Below, piece after piece: positions 35,967 to 44,013 of a stretch of DNA of 64,000 nucleotides. Position 1 is the first letter of the stretch. Each line of letters starts with the position of its first letter. Below the pieces are notes generated by a model. The model worked only from the letters and a program-made list of their open reading frames with translations. It did no database searches and was not told the DNA's origin. The DNA comes from SW-9-67-25 sp964471665. GTDB taxonomy: Archaea > Halobacteriota > Halobacteria > Halobacteriales > Haloarculaceae. The position numbers and the translations under genes are program-made. The stretch spans positions 1 through 64,000 of the forward strand of contig CAYYHG010000002.1 of the NCBI GenBank assembly GCA_964471665.1, in the 5' to 3' direction.

Positions 35967-36073
35967 GAAATCCCCCCCGGGCTGGGCTCGGGGGACCGCA
36001 CCTGCGCTCCTCGTTCGCAGTGCTCACTGCGGTGCTTGACGGGTCCGCCGTCGCCCAGCCCGCGGCCCATTTC
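35967..36073. repeat. Structured haloarchaeal dispersed repeat, full-length copy
   Basis: Nested complementary arms are visible. GAAAT (35967-35971) pairs with ATTTC (36069-36073); GGGCTGGGC (35979-35987) pairs with GCCCAGCCC (36053-36061); GCACC (35998-36002) pairs with GGTGC (36031-36035); and GCAGTGCTCACTGC (36017-36030) forms a perfect hairpin. The CAGTCCC tail is shared with the copy at 31247. Most of the 346-base gap before the EthD gene is this element and its flank. From memory, similar elements are dispersed in other haloarchaea. Confidence 0.65.
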
Positions 36074-36286
36074 AGTCCCGCCCGACCGCCGGCCTGCCCT
36101 TCCCCGGATCGCTCGATCCTCGCGGTACTCGGACACTCGCTCTCGGCGCGTCTCACAGAGCAGTCGGAGACTTTCTGGCCAGGTGCAGTCCTCGCGACAC
36201 AGGACGACACTGCCGACAACCGTACCGCAGGCAGCACACGGGACCAGCAAGAGGATTTAACATCCGACGCTGGGAAGGGGTGAGTG

Positions 36287-37003
36287 ATGTACAAGCACGT
36301 CGCCTTGCTCGTCCGCAAGGAGGGGCTGTCCCACGAGGACTTCGTCGACTACTGGCACTCTACCCACACACCCATCGCGAAGGACATCGAGGGGGTGGTC
36401 AGGTACCACCAGGTCCTGCCGACCGAGCCGGAACACGCGGAGTTCGACGGGATCGCCGAACTCTATTTCGAGGACCTCGACGACCTCCACGCAGCCCTGG
36501 GGAGCCCGGGATCCCGCGACTACGACCCCGCGCGGGAGGTCGCGGCGAAGGCCCGCGAGGACGTCGACAACTTCCTCGCCATCGACGAGCGCCCGCGGTT
36601 CATCGGCGAGGAGACCGTCCAGAAAGACGAGGTCGGCGGCGACACCGACGGCCTCTACAAACACTCCGCGTTCCTCGTGCGCCAGGAGGGGATGACCCAC
36701 GAGGACTTCGTCGACTACTGGCAGACCAACCACACCCCCATCGCCCGCGGGATCGAAGGTGTCGTCAGGTACACCACCGTTCTCCCGGCAGATCCAAACA
36801 GCGCGGAGTTCGACGGAATCGCCGAACTGTACTTCGAGGACCTCGACAAACTGTACGACGCGCTGGGAGGCGAAGGAACACGGGATTACGACCCCGAGAA
36901 GGGCAAGGCGAGGGAGGCCCGCGAGGACGTGGACAACTTCCTCGCCATCGACCGGCGGCCCCGTCTGATCGGTCGCGAACGGCTCGTCACAGACAGGAGA
37001 TAG
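36287..37003 (+). CDS. Tandem EthD-domain protein
   Basis: This 238-residue protein is made of two near-identical ferredoxin-like EthD/REDY-type domains of about 110 residues. Each has KHxAxLVRxEGxxHEDFVDYW, HTPIA, IEGVVRY, AEFDGIAELYFEDLD and AREDVDNFLAID. EthD-type domains are alpha-beta barrels that bind or process small aromatic or organic molecules; both copies keep the HTPIA His. I start at ATG 36287; a GTG one codon earlier is possible. GGAAGGGGTGA just upstream is a good Shine-Dalgarno and TTTAAC at about 36256-36261 a likely TATA box. An HD-domain gene follows after one base. Confidence 0.85.
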   Translation: MYKHVALLVRKEGLSHEDFVDYWHSTHTPIAKDIEGVVRYHQVLPTEPEHAEFDGIAELYFEDLDDLHAALGSPGSRDYDPAREVAAKAREDVDNFLAIDERPRFIGEETVQKDEVGGDTDGLYKHSAFLVRQEGMTHEDFVDYWQTNHTPIARGIEGVVRYTTVLPADPNSAEFDGIAELYFEDLDKLYDALGGEGTRDYDPEKGKAREAREDVDNFLAIDRRPRLIGRERLVTDRR

Positions 37004-37004
37004 T

Positions 37005-37595
37005 ATGCCCGACTACGAGACGCAGGTCCGCGAGGCAGTCCCCGAACTGGAGGCGATCGGCACGGCGACGCTCCGCGACCAGGTCGTCGAGGCGTGGGTG
37101 CTCGCGCTCGACCGTGGCGGGTGGAGAGACGTCACAGACGTCCCCTACGCCTGGAACATCCACGAGGTCTCGAACGTCGAACACGTCCGCGGGGTCGCCC
37201 GGATCACCCGCGAGACTGCCCGCCAGCAACGGGAGTTCCACGACGCAGACCCCGACGTGGACGTGGCAATCGCGGCCAGCCTGCTCCACGACGTCGGGAA
37301 GTGCTACGAGTACGTCTCGTTCGTCGACGACGAGGTGGTGCTCGATCCCGACCCCGAGTACGCAAGCGAGGAGGTCCCCCACTCGCTGTCGGGGTACGCG
37401 CTGGCCCACGAGGTCGGCTGTCCGCTCGCAGTGCAGCGCGCCATTCCGCACTTTATCGGCGAGATTCCCTCGCGGACGCTGGAGGCCGAACTCGTCAAAA
37501 GCGCCAACTCGGCGTCCTCGAACGCCATCATCCAGTCGGCGATGGGGATGACCCTCCAGGAGTGGGTCGACGAGTACTCCCAGACCCAGGAGTGA
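37005..37595 (+). CDS. HD domain metal-dependent phosphohydrolase-like protein
   Basis: This 196-residue protein has the HD-superfamily pattern: His60 (NVEHVRGVARIT), His95-Asp96 (ASLLHDVGKCYEY), a later His (VPHSLSGYALA) and an AVQRAIPHFIGE helix. HD proteins cleave phosphate esters or phosphonates, or act as nucleotide-binding enzymes. Its start lies one base after the EthD stop, so the two genes are an operon. The partner suggests a role with a small organic molecule rather than signalling, but the substrate is unknown. Confidence 0.82.
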   Translation: MPDYETQVREAVPELEAIGTATLRDQVVEAWVLALDRGGWRDVTDVPYAWNIHEVSNVEHVRGVARITRETARQQREFHDADPDVDVAIAASLLHDVGKCYEYVSFVDDEVVLDPDPEYASEEVPHSLSGYALAHEVGCPLAVQRAIPHFIGEIPSRTLEAELVKSANSASSNAIIQSAMGMTLQEWVDEYSQTQE

Positions 37596-37649
37596 CACGC
37601 TGTGCCGTTGTGTGGGAGTCGCCACTGCCGGCGTCGCGGACAGGCCGTC

Positions 37650-38033
37650 TCACCCGGTCTTGTAGACGCCCCGTGCGTCGGCGACGTGCGCGTTCTCGCC
37701 CGCGTACACGTCCACGTCGACGACGCCGACGTCCCCGCCCAGGCGAACGACGTCGGCCACCGCAGTCAGGTCGCCGGTACCGGCCTCGAGGTAGTCGACG
37801 CGCATGTCGATGGTCGGAACGGGCTGATCGACCAGCGAGACGAGGGCGGCGCCCCCGACTGTGTCCGCGAGCGTGAACGTGACTCCGCCGTGGGCCATCA
37901 CGCGGTCCTCGTTCCAGGACAGTTCCGGGCGCATCTCGACGTGTCCCTCGGCGTGGCCGTCCCCGACATCGGTCACCTCGACGCCGAGCAGGTCGGCGAA
38001 GGGCATGTTCTCGAAGAAGGACTCGGTGTCCAT
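37650..38033 (-). CDS. Hotdog-fold thioesterase, PaaI-like
   Basis: This 127-residue PaaI-type hotdog protein would hydrolyse an acyl-CoA. The pattern HGGVTFTLADTVGGAAL with the preceding WNEDRVMAHGG contains the usual His-Gly-Gly helix entry and an Asp on the long helix. TIDMRVDYLEAGTGDLTAVADVV is the central strand set. The start at 38033 is set by the TATA box 24-31 bases upstream on the minus strand. In the phenylacetate pathway PaaI removes CoA from stalled ring intermediates, and this copy lies 5-8 kb from the paa operon. Confidence 0.86.
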   Translation of the reverse strand: MDTESFFENMPFADLLGVEVTDVGDGHAEGHVEMRPELSWNEDRVMAHGGVTFTLADTVGGAALVSLVDQPVPTIDMRVDYLEAGTGDLTAVADVVRLGGDVGVVDVDVYAGENAHVADARGVYKTG

Positions 38034-38056
38034 GCCCGGCGTTCCCCCGGCCGGGG

Positions 38057-38064
38057 AATAAAAT
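38057..38064 (-). promoter_or_regulatory. TATA box of the hotdog thioesterase gene
   Basis: Minus-strand ATTTTATT at 38057-38064 is 24-31 bases before the ATG at 38033, as expected for a leaderless haloarchaeal transcript. Confidence 0.55.
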
Positions 38065-38178
38065 CGACGGTGTCCCGATCGCCGACCGGACCGCAATCGT
38101 ACGGACTGCTGGAGCCGTCTGCCGGATCGAGCACCTGCTGTCGGGGTTCAGCCCGGCGAACGGTCACGACCGTCAGTA

Positions 38179-39183
38179 TCAGACCACCTGCGGCCGGACC
38201 TCGTCGCCGAGCCGGTGGATACACTCCCGCATGCGCTCGGTTCCGATCCCGGGGTGGTAGGTGCGAAAGATGACGTGGATGTCGTCACCGAGTGTGTCAC
38301 GGTACGCGTCGAGTTGCTCGACGACCTGTTCGGGAGTGCCGAAGATGGCCTGGTCTTTCAGTTCCCGTCTGCGCTCGGCGGAGAGTTCGTCGACGGGTTC
38401 CCCGGAGAAAATTTCCTGGTAGCGACGCTGGATGTAGAGGTATCCCTCGCGCATTCGCTCCCAGGCGTCGTCGCGGGAGTCACCGACGAAACCGTGCTGG
38501 ATGACGTACACCTGGAACTCGCCGTCGACGTCGTTTTTTTCGCGGACCCGTTCGATGTCGACGACGCGCTTGCGGACGCCCTCGACCGACAGCGCGGAGG
38601 GCGCACACCAGCCATCGCCGATCCGGGCGGCACGCCTGACGGCCGGTTTCGCACCCCCGCCGAGCATGATCGGTACCCGGCGTTCGGGTCCGGGAGTCAC
38701 CGAGACGTCGGGCGGGATGTCGTGGAATTCGGGGTCGTACCCGAGTGGCCCCGGAGACCACGCGGCCCGGACCGTCCGGACGGTGTCGACGAGGCGGTCG
38801 ACGCGCTCGTCGGTCGGGACGCCGAAGGCCTCGAACTCGCGGGGGTTCGAGCCGATAGCGAGGCCCAGGGTGGCGCGTCCGCCGGCAATCTGGTCGATGG
38901 TCGCGACGTCCTCGGCCAGCCGGACCGCGTCGTAGAGCGGTGCCAGCGCGATACAGGGGCCGAGTTCGACGTCGTCGGTGACCGCCGCGAGCGCCCCGAG
39001 CGCAGGCGTGATCCCCGAGAGATAGCCGTCCTCGAGGAAGTGGTGTTCGGAGACCCACGCGCTGTCGAGGCCGGCGTCGTCGATGGCCCGGCCGAGTTCG
39101 AGCATCTCGTCGTAGATGGCGCTCGTCGGGCGGTCGTCGTCCGGGCGCTGCTGGCAGGTGAACAGTCCCGTCCCGAGTTTCAT
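38179..39183 (-). CDS. LLM-class (luciferase-like) flavin-dependent oxidoreductase
   Basis: This 334-residue TIM-barrel protein has SAWVSEHHF, LGPCIALAPLYDAVRLAEDVATIDQIAGGRATLGLAIGSNPREFEAFGV and a C-terminal IFGTPEQVVEQL, the bacterial luciferase/F420-type monooxygenase pattern. Members use reduced FMN or F420 with an organic substrate; haloarchaea make F420, so either cofactor is possible. Substrate unknown. It is encoded near hotdog thioesterases and a MaoC hydratase, which suggests organic-acid metabolism. It precedes the PaaI-like gene at 37650 on the same strand with a 145-base gap. Confidence 0.88.
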   Translation of the reverse strand: MKLGTGLFTCQQRPDDDRPTSAIYDEMLELGRAIDDAGLDSAWVSEHHFLEDGYLSGITPALGALAAVTDDVELGPCIALAPLYDAVRLAEDVATIDQIAGGRATLGLAIGSNPREFEAFGVPTDERVDRLVDTVRTVRAAWSPGPLGYDPEFHDIPPDVSVTPGPERRVPIMLGGGAKPAVRRAARIGDGWCAPSALSVEGVRKRVVDIERVREKNDVDGEFQVYVIQHGFVGDSRDDAWERMREGYLYIQRRYQEIFSGEPVDELSAERRRELKDQAIFGTPEQVVEQLDAYRDTLGDDIHVIFRTYHPGIGTERMRECIHRLGDEVRPQVV

Positions 39184-39237
39184 ACGCCCAGTTCGGGTGG
39201 TTTCGTGTTAACTGTGGCGGGCCGACCCGTCTCTCAC

Positions 39238-39636
39238 TCACTCCGGTCGGTAGACCCGTCCGCGAAAGGTCGCGACGCGTTCGCCGTCGCCGTCGGTCAC
39301 CACGACCTCGTACTCGGCGGTCCGGCCGGCGGCGTGTGTCTCTTCGGCCGTCGCGGTGAGTGTCTCGCCCGTCTCGACGGCCTCCAGATACGAGATGTTC
39401 GTCTCCAGAGCCACTGCAGTCTGCCCGTGGGAGTTCGACGCCGCGGCGAAGGCGGCGTCGGCCAGCGAGTAGATCGCTCCGCCGTGGGGCGTGCCGTGGA
39501 AGTTCACCAGCTCGTCGGTGACAGTCAACTCCGTGCGCGCGTGTCCTGGTTCGATGTCGACCACCTCGATCCCCAGTACGTCGCAGTAGGGATCCGCAGC
39601 CACGCGGTCCCGGACCTCCTCGGGTACCTCCGTCAT
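39238..39636 (-). CDS. Hotdog-fold thioesterase, PaaI-like (second copy)
   Basis: This 132-residue PaaI-type protein has NFHGTPHGGAIYSLADAAFAAASN as the catalytic helix region (His-Gly-Gly and Asp) and ALETNISYLEAVETGETLTATAE as the central strands. It differs in sequence from the copy at 37650 and ends EVVVTDGDGERVATFRGRVYRPE. It would hydrolyse a CoA thioester, possibly a phenylacetate-pathway or other aromatic intermediate. The start at 39636 fits the family; a longer frame to 39720 overlaps the divergent MaoC promoter. The divergent MaoC gene begins only 62 bases away. Confidence 0.86.
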   Translation of the reverse strand: MTEVPEEVRDRVAADPYCDVLGIEVVDIEPGHARTELTVTDELVNFHGTPHGGAIYSLADAAFAAASNSHGQTAVALETNISYLEAVETGETLTATAEETHAAGRTAEYEVVVTDGDGERVATFRGRVYRPE

Positions 39637-39698
39637 ACCATCCGCTTCCAGCACTGCCGGTAAAAAGCTATTTACCCGCGCTGGCGGATATCCCGCAC

Positions 39699-40178
39699 GT
39701 GCCCTACAGCTACGAACCACACCACTTCGAGGACCTCGAGGTGGGACAGACCTTCCAGAGCGCCGGCCGGACGGTCACCGAGACCGAGTTCTCGCTGCAC
39801 TCGATGCTCACCGGCGACTGGACGGAACTGCACACGAACCAGGAGTACTCCGAGGACGGCCCCTACGGCCAGCGCATCGCCCACGGCCCGATGACGTTCA
39901 TTCTCGCGACCGGACTCCTCCAGCGGACCGGTATCGTCGAACGAACTGTTATTGCCTTCATGGGAATGAACTACATGGACATCCCGAACCCACTGTTCAT
40001 CGGCGATACAATCTCGGCCGAGTACGAGATCGCCGAGAAGCGCGAACTCGACTCCCGGGACGACGCCGGCTTCGTCTGTGTCGACTCGACGGTCACCAAG
40101 CAGGACGGTACGTCCGTCTTCGAGGGCGACATGAAGTTCCTCTGGACGTTCGAATCCGCGACCACTGGCGAGTCGTGA
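39699..40178 (+). CDS. MaoC-like dehydratase/hydratase domain protein
   Basis: This 159-residue protein has a single hotdog MaoC domain: FEDLEVGQTF, then the hydratase-2 pattern DWTELHTNQEYSEDGPYGQRIAHGPMT, in which the Asp/Asn-His pair replaces the canonical D-x4-H-x3, and AFMGMNYMDIPNPLFIGDTI. It would hydrate an enoyl-CoA or dehydrate a 3-hydroxyacyl-CoA. The GTG at 39699 is the start; the TATA-like TATTTACC lies 23-30 bases before. It is divergent from a PaaI-like gene, and both promoters occupy the same 62-base gap. Confidence 0.83.
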   Translation: MPYSYEPHHFEDLEVGQTFQSAGRTVTETEFSLHSMLTGDWTELHTNQEYSEDGPYGQRIAHGPMTFILATGLLQRTGIVERTVIAFMGMNYMDIPNPLFIGDTISAEYEIAEKRELDSRDDAGFVCVDSTVTKQDGTSVFEGDMKFLWTFESATTGES

Positions 40179-40310
40179 AACATCGGGACTGTGTCCAAAA
40201 CGACTCGATAAGTATAATTCTCTCGTAGGAAAAATCTGCGAACACGTGGATAGCGGGCCCTGACCGGGACCGGACCTGCCGGGGAACTGGTTGTGCAAGC
40301 CAGACAGGTA

Positions 40311-41033
40311 TCAGGAACTGTCGATGTCCCGGACGATCAGCACCGGTCGCTCCGACCGCCTGACGACCTTCGTCGGCAGGTCGCCCAGGATGTGTTCGAC
40401 CAGCGAGGGCTCACTCTCGCCGATGATGAGGACGTCGTGATTCTGTGCGGCGTCGACGATGTCGTCGATTGGCGACTCGCTCTCGACGGTGCTGGTGTCG
40501 ATGCGGTCGGTATCGACCCCGGCGTCGGCCAGGCGGTCGGCAGCTCCCTGGAGCAACGTCTTCCCGACGCTCGGGTCTTCGTCGCCTTCCGGCACGGCGT
40601 GAAACAGTGTGACTGTCGCCTCACTCTCGTCCAGAAGGGCGGCGACCACCGAGAGGATACGGTCGAGGTTCACGTCGCCACGGATGGGCACGAGCACCCG
40701 CTCGACGACCCGGACCTCCCTGGGAACGACGACGACCGCCGCGTCGTAGTCCTCGGCGACACGGTCGATCGTCTCCGAGCGGTCGCGGGTGAACACCACC
40801 AGCGTCTCGATGTCGGTCCCCCCGGGAAAGTCCGCAGCGACCTCCTCGACGCGTGCGATGGCTTTCTCCTCGTGTTCGTCCTGCATCTGTTCGAGAGTAA
40901 CCTGGTCGGGAACGGGATACCACCCGAGTAGCACGACTTTTGCCGGCCGCAGCAGGGCCAGCAGGTCGGGATCGGGACGCGCCTCTGTCGAGACGTCGAC
41001 CGGGACCAGCACCGTCGGTTTCGGGTCGTTCAT
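40311..41033 (-). CDS. Double-domain UspA-like protein
   Basis: This 240-residue universal-stress-like protein has two alpha/beta halves. The N-terminal one is PTVLVPVDVSTE; the C-terminal one has VLVPIRGDVNLDRILSVVAALL, VTLFHAVPEGDED and HDVLIIGESEPSLVEHILGDLPTKVVRRSERPVLIV. The classical ATP-binding G-x2-G-x9-G-S/T motif is weak, so nucleotide binding is uncertain. It overlaps the next UspA-like gene by 4 bases and lies downstream of an amino-acid permease. Haloarchaeal permeases are often followed by UspA proteins thought to tune the transporter. Confidence 0.82.
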   Translation of the reverse strand: MNDPKPTVLVPVDVSTEARPDPDLLALLRPAKVVLLGWYPVPDQVTLEQMQDEHEEKAIARVEEVAADFPGGTDIETLVVFTRDRSETIDRVAEDYDAAVVVVPREVRVVERVLVPIRGDVNLDRILSVVAALLDESEATVTLFHAVPEGDEDPSVGKTLLQGAADRLADAGVDTDRIDTSTVESESPIDDIVDAAQNHDVLIIGESEPSLVEHILGDLPTKVVRRSERPVLIVRDIDSS

Positions 41034-41749
41034 CGGTCTCGCTCCTTGCGGACGACCAGCACGTCCGTGTCGGTGCGGTCGGCGATGCGGTTTGGCATGT
41101 CGCCGACGACGCGCTCGCGCAGGCCGGGTTCGTACTCGCCGGTGATGACGAAGTCGTGGGAGTCGGCCAGCTCGAACAACTCGCTGTCCTGGGTTTCGGC
41201 GGTGGGCTCTTCCCAGGTGACGGCTTCCCGGTCGAGGCCGTGGTCCCGGAGCCAGTCGGTCGCACCCCGGAGGTACAGTTCCGACCTGGCGCTTCCTTCC
41301 TCGATGGACTCGGCGTGGAACAGCGTCACCTCGGGGTCGCCGTCCTCCAGCAGCAGGCCGACGACTTCGAGGACGCGGAACATGTTCGTCTCGTCTTTGA
41401 GCGAGACCAGCACCTTGTCGAGGCCGTGGATATCGCCGGGGACGAGGACGGCGTCACAGCCGAACTCGTTGGCGACGCGGTCGATAGACTGCGTGCGGTC
41501 GCGGGTGAACACGAGCACCGATTCGACCGCCGTGCCCTGCTGGGCGAACGACCGGACCGTCGGCTCCATCGCCGCTTTCGCCTCCGCCTCGTATTCGGCC
41601 TGGAGCTGGTCCGGTGCGGCCTGGTCCGGGACCGGATAGTAGCCGAGCACCACGACCGTGGCTGGCCCCAGCAGGTCGACGATGTCGGCCGGGTACTCAT
41701 TCGGGTCCGATGCGTCGATGGGAACGAGGATCGTCGGATCGTCTATCAT
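41030..41749 (-). CDS. Double-domain UspA-like protein (paralogue)
   Basis: This 239-residue paralogue has the same plan: ILVPIDASDPNEYPADIVDLLGPATVVVLGYYPVPDQ in the first half, and VLVSLKDETNMFRVLEVVGLLLEDGDPEVTLFHAESIEEG with HDFVITGEYEPGLRERVVGDMPNRIADRTDTDVLVVRK in the second. The shared VVLGYYPVPDQ/VVLLGWYPVPDQ segment shows recent duplication from one ancestor. Its stop overlaps the downstream gene's start, so the two are co-translated. It lies 42 bases after the APC permease gene and probably belongs to that operon. Confidence 0.82.
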   Translation of the reverse strand: MIDDPTILVPIDASDPNEYPADIVDLLGPATVVVLGYYPVPDQAAPDQLQAEYEAEAKAAMEPTVRSFAQQGTAVESVLVFTRDRTQSIDRVANEFGCDAVLVPGDIHGLDKVLVSLKDETNMFRVLEVVGLLLEDGDPEVTLFHAESIEEGSARSELYLRGATDWLRDHGLDREAVTWEEPTAETQDSELFELADSHDFVITGEYEPGLRERVVGDMPNRIADRTDTDVLVVRKERDR

Positions 41750-41791
41750 TGGTGATCACCAGTAGTTGCGAGCGGTTCGTGTGGCTGTGGG

Positions 41792-43255
41792 TCAGTCATC
41801 GACACCGGCCCCCTCGGTCGGTGTGGCCTCGATATCGCTGAGGTCGAACTCCACCTCGACCTCGGTCTCGACGGCCGGTGGCGAGCGGTACCGGGCGAGT
41901 GCGCTGGTATCCTCGACGCGCTTGCGCACGTAGACGAAATACCAGACGACGCCGGCGACGACCAGCGCGCCGGCCAGCAGTATCTGCTGGGTGTCCATGA
42001 ACCCGATGAGTGCGAACGACAGGAGCGCCCCGAGTGCGGGGACGACCGGATAGCCGGGCACCTCGAAGCCGGGGTCGTAGCCCATCGCCTCGGTCTCGTG
42101 CATGACGATGAGCGAGACGTTCAACAGCCCGTACACGAGCAGGTGCAACACGCTGCCTGCCTTTGCCAGGGCGTTGACCTTGCCGGCGACGATGAACACC
42201 AGAATGAGCGCACCCGTCAGCGCGATCGACCGGTAGGGGGTGCTGAACTGCTCGTGGATCTTCGACAGTCGCTCGTCCATCAGGCCGTCACGGCCCATCG
42301 CGTAGTTGATCCGCGAGGCCGACAGGACCGACGCGTTGGCCGAGGACGCCGTCGCCAGGAGCCCCCCGAAGGTCAGCATGCCGACGCCGACGATACCGAC
42401 GCCGAAGCCGCCGAAGATCGCCCGTGCGCCGATTGCGATGGCCGTTCCCTCGCCGGCGATCCGGGAAAGCGGGACGACGCCGAGCAGGATGAGCATCGAC
42501 ACCGCGTAGATGGTCGTCACGAGCAGGACTCCTCCGACCATCGCCCGCGGAAGGTTCTTGCCGGGATTTTTGATCTCGCCGGCGACCGTCGCCACCTGCG
42601 CGAATCCCAGGTACGACACGAACACCAAGGCGGTCGTGGGGAGAATCGCACCGGCGCCCGACCCCTGTGGGAAAAACGGCGTCAGTTCCGCGAGTCGGAC
42701 CTGTGTCGCGCCAAGCGCCATGAAGACCCCGAGGATGGCGAGCAGGACAATGACGATGACGTTTTGCAGGTCACCCGTGCTGTCCGTGCTGAGGTAGTTG
42801 ACCGCGATGAACGCGCTGGCAGCGACCAGCCCACCGATCTGTGGCCCGGACAGCGGGAGAGCGGCCACGACACCCAGGTTCAACTCCAGACTCGCCATCA
42901 GCGGTGCGACGTAGTTGCCAAAGCCGACTGCGTAGAACGCCGTCGCAAACGCCAGCCCCAGCCAGTTCCCGAGTCCCGCGATGGAGCCAAAGAGCGGTCC
43001 CAGACTGGTGTTGATGAAGTGGTAGGGGCCACCCGAGGCCGGCATCGCCGTCGCGAGTTCGCTGGCCGAGAGCGCGGTCAGCATGGCAATCGCGCCCGCC
43101 ACGACGAAGGCTACCGAGGAAGCCGGACCCGCCAGCGCGGCCGCCGCGCCCGGCAACACGAAGATGCCGGCCCCGACCATCGTCCCGACCCCGATCATCA
43201 GCGCCTCCTTCAGCCCGAGCGTTCGCTCGAGTTGTGTGCTCGTCTCCGTCTCCAT
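41792..43255 (-). CDS. APC-family amino acid permease
   Basis: This 487-residue membrane protein has about 12 hydrophobic helices. Helix 1 carries LKEALMIGVGTMVGAGIFVLPGAAAALAGPAS (the GxG substrate-binding break), and VSYLGFAQVATVAGEIKNPGKNLPRAM is the family signature. A charged C-terminal tail (RYRSPPAVETEVEVEFDLSDIEATPTEG) extends into the cytoplasm, where the two UspA-like proteins encoded downstream may act. The transported substrate is an amino acid or polyamine-like molecule, not determined. The start at 43255 is supported by normal length. Confidence 0.92.
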   Translation of the reverse strand: METETSTQLERTLGLKEALMIGVGTMVGAGIFVLPGAAAALAGPASSVAFVVAGAIAMLTALSASELATAMPASGGPYHFINTSLGPLFGSIAGLGNWLGLAFATAFYAVGFGNYVAPLMASLELNLGVVAALPLSGPQIGGLVAASAFIAVNYLSTDSTGDLQNVIVIVLLAILGVFMALGATQVRLAELTPFFPQGSGAGAILPTTALVFVSYLGFAQVATVAGEIKNPGKNLPRAMVGGVLLVTTIYAVSMLILLGVVPLSRIAGEGTAIAIGARAIFGGFGVGIVGVGMLTFGGLLATASSANASVLSASRINYAMGRDGLMDERLSKIHEQFSTPYRSIALTGALILVFIVAGKVNALAKAGSVLHLLVYGLLNVSLIVMHETEAMGYDPGFEVPGYPVVPALGALLSFALIGFMDTQQILLAGALVVAGVVWYFVYVRKRVEDTSALARYRSPPAVETEVEVEFDLSDIEATPTEGAGVDD

Positions 43256-43391
43256 TGCGTTGGGCCACGTCTGCCATCACCTAAATGTTTGTAAAATTGA
43301 TTTGACTACTCGGTGTGATGTGGTTATCTCTGTCAGCACCGCGGAGCTGTCAGAAGTGACCGGTTCGGAGAAAATGCCTACGTGGAGCGGA

Positions 43392-43559
43392 CTACGAGAA
43401 CCGTTCGAAGGGTTGCTCGCACTCGTTACAGAAGTGCATCGACCGGCACAGCGAGGGCCCCTTGGGGTGTTCGCGCTCGGTGTCGGTCGAGCCACAGTAG
43501 GGACACTCGACGCGGTCGTGTTTGCCGGTCGTGTCGACGCTGGGGTCCAGGTCGCGCAT
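43392..43559 (-). CDS. PaaD-type zinc-ribbon protein (55 residues)
   Basis: This short gene encodes a 55-residue protein that matches the C-terminal zinc ribbon of bacterial PaaD: CPYCGSTDTE, GPSLCRSMHFCNECEQPFERF. Four Cys (19, 22 and 44, 47), with another at 38, would bind zinc. It starts one base after the paaD stop. In bacteria this ribbon is fused to the C-terminus of PaaD; here it is a separate gene that probably docks onto PaaD. It is the last gene of the paa cluster, and no paaE reductase follows. Confidence 0.85.
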   Translation of the reverse strand: MRDLDPSVDTTGKHDRVECPYCGSTDTEREHPKGPSLCRSMHFCNECEQPFERFS

Positions 43560-43560
43560 G

Positions 43561-44013
43561 CTAGACACTCAGTCCGAACTCCCGCAAGGACTCTTTGCCC
43601 TGTTCTGTCACCATGTCGACCGTCCAGCCCGGCGACCAGACCAGCGTCACTCCCACGTCCTCGACGCCGTCGACGGCTGCGACCGTCTGGGTGACCTCGT
43701 TTATGAGCATGTCCCGTGCGGGACACCCCGTGTAGGTCAGCGTCATCTCCACGTCGACTGCCCCGTCGGGCTGGTCGGCGTCGACGCCGTAGATCAGTCC
43801 CAGGTCCACAATGGAGATGGGCATCTCGGGATCCTCGACGCCGTAGAGGGCTTCCCAGACGCGGCGCTCGAGACCCGCCGCACCCGCGCCGGTCTGTGGC
43901 ACCTCCCCGTCGGCAGACTCCTTTTCGGCGTAGTCGGCGTCGGTGTCGTAATCGGTGTACGCACAGGGGTCGGCGTCGGATTCCCGTTCGGGGCGGTCGT
44001 ACTCGCTGCTCAT
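43561..44013 (-). CDS. paaD: Phenylacetyl-CoA epoxidase maturation protein PaaD (MIP18 domain only)
   Basis: This 150-residue protein has a MIP18/DUF59 domain (VWEALYGVEDPEMPISIVDLGLIYGVD, MTLTYTGCPARDMLINEVTQTV, VWSPGWTVDMVTEQGKESLREFGLSV), preceded by about 50 acidic disordered residues. PaaD supports iron-cluster assembly for the phenylacetyl-CoA epoxidase system. The zinc ribbon normally at the C-terminus is encoded separately just downstream. The start overlaps the paaC stop (ATGA), so it is translationally coupled in the paaABCD order. Confidence 0.9.
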   Translation of the reverse strand: MSSEYDRPERESDADPCAYTDYDTDADYAEKESADGEVPQTGAGAAGLERRVWEALYGVEDPEMPISIVDLGLIYGVDADQPDGAVDVEMTLTYTGCPARDMLINEVTQTVAAVDGVEDVGVTLVWSPGWTVDMVTEQGKESLREFGLSV

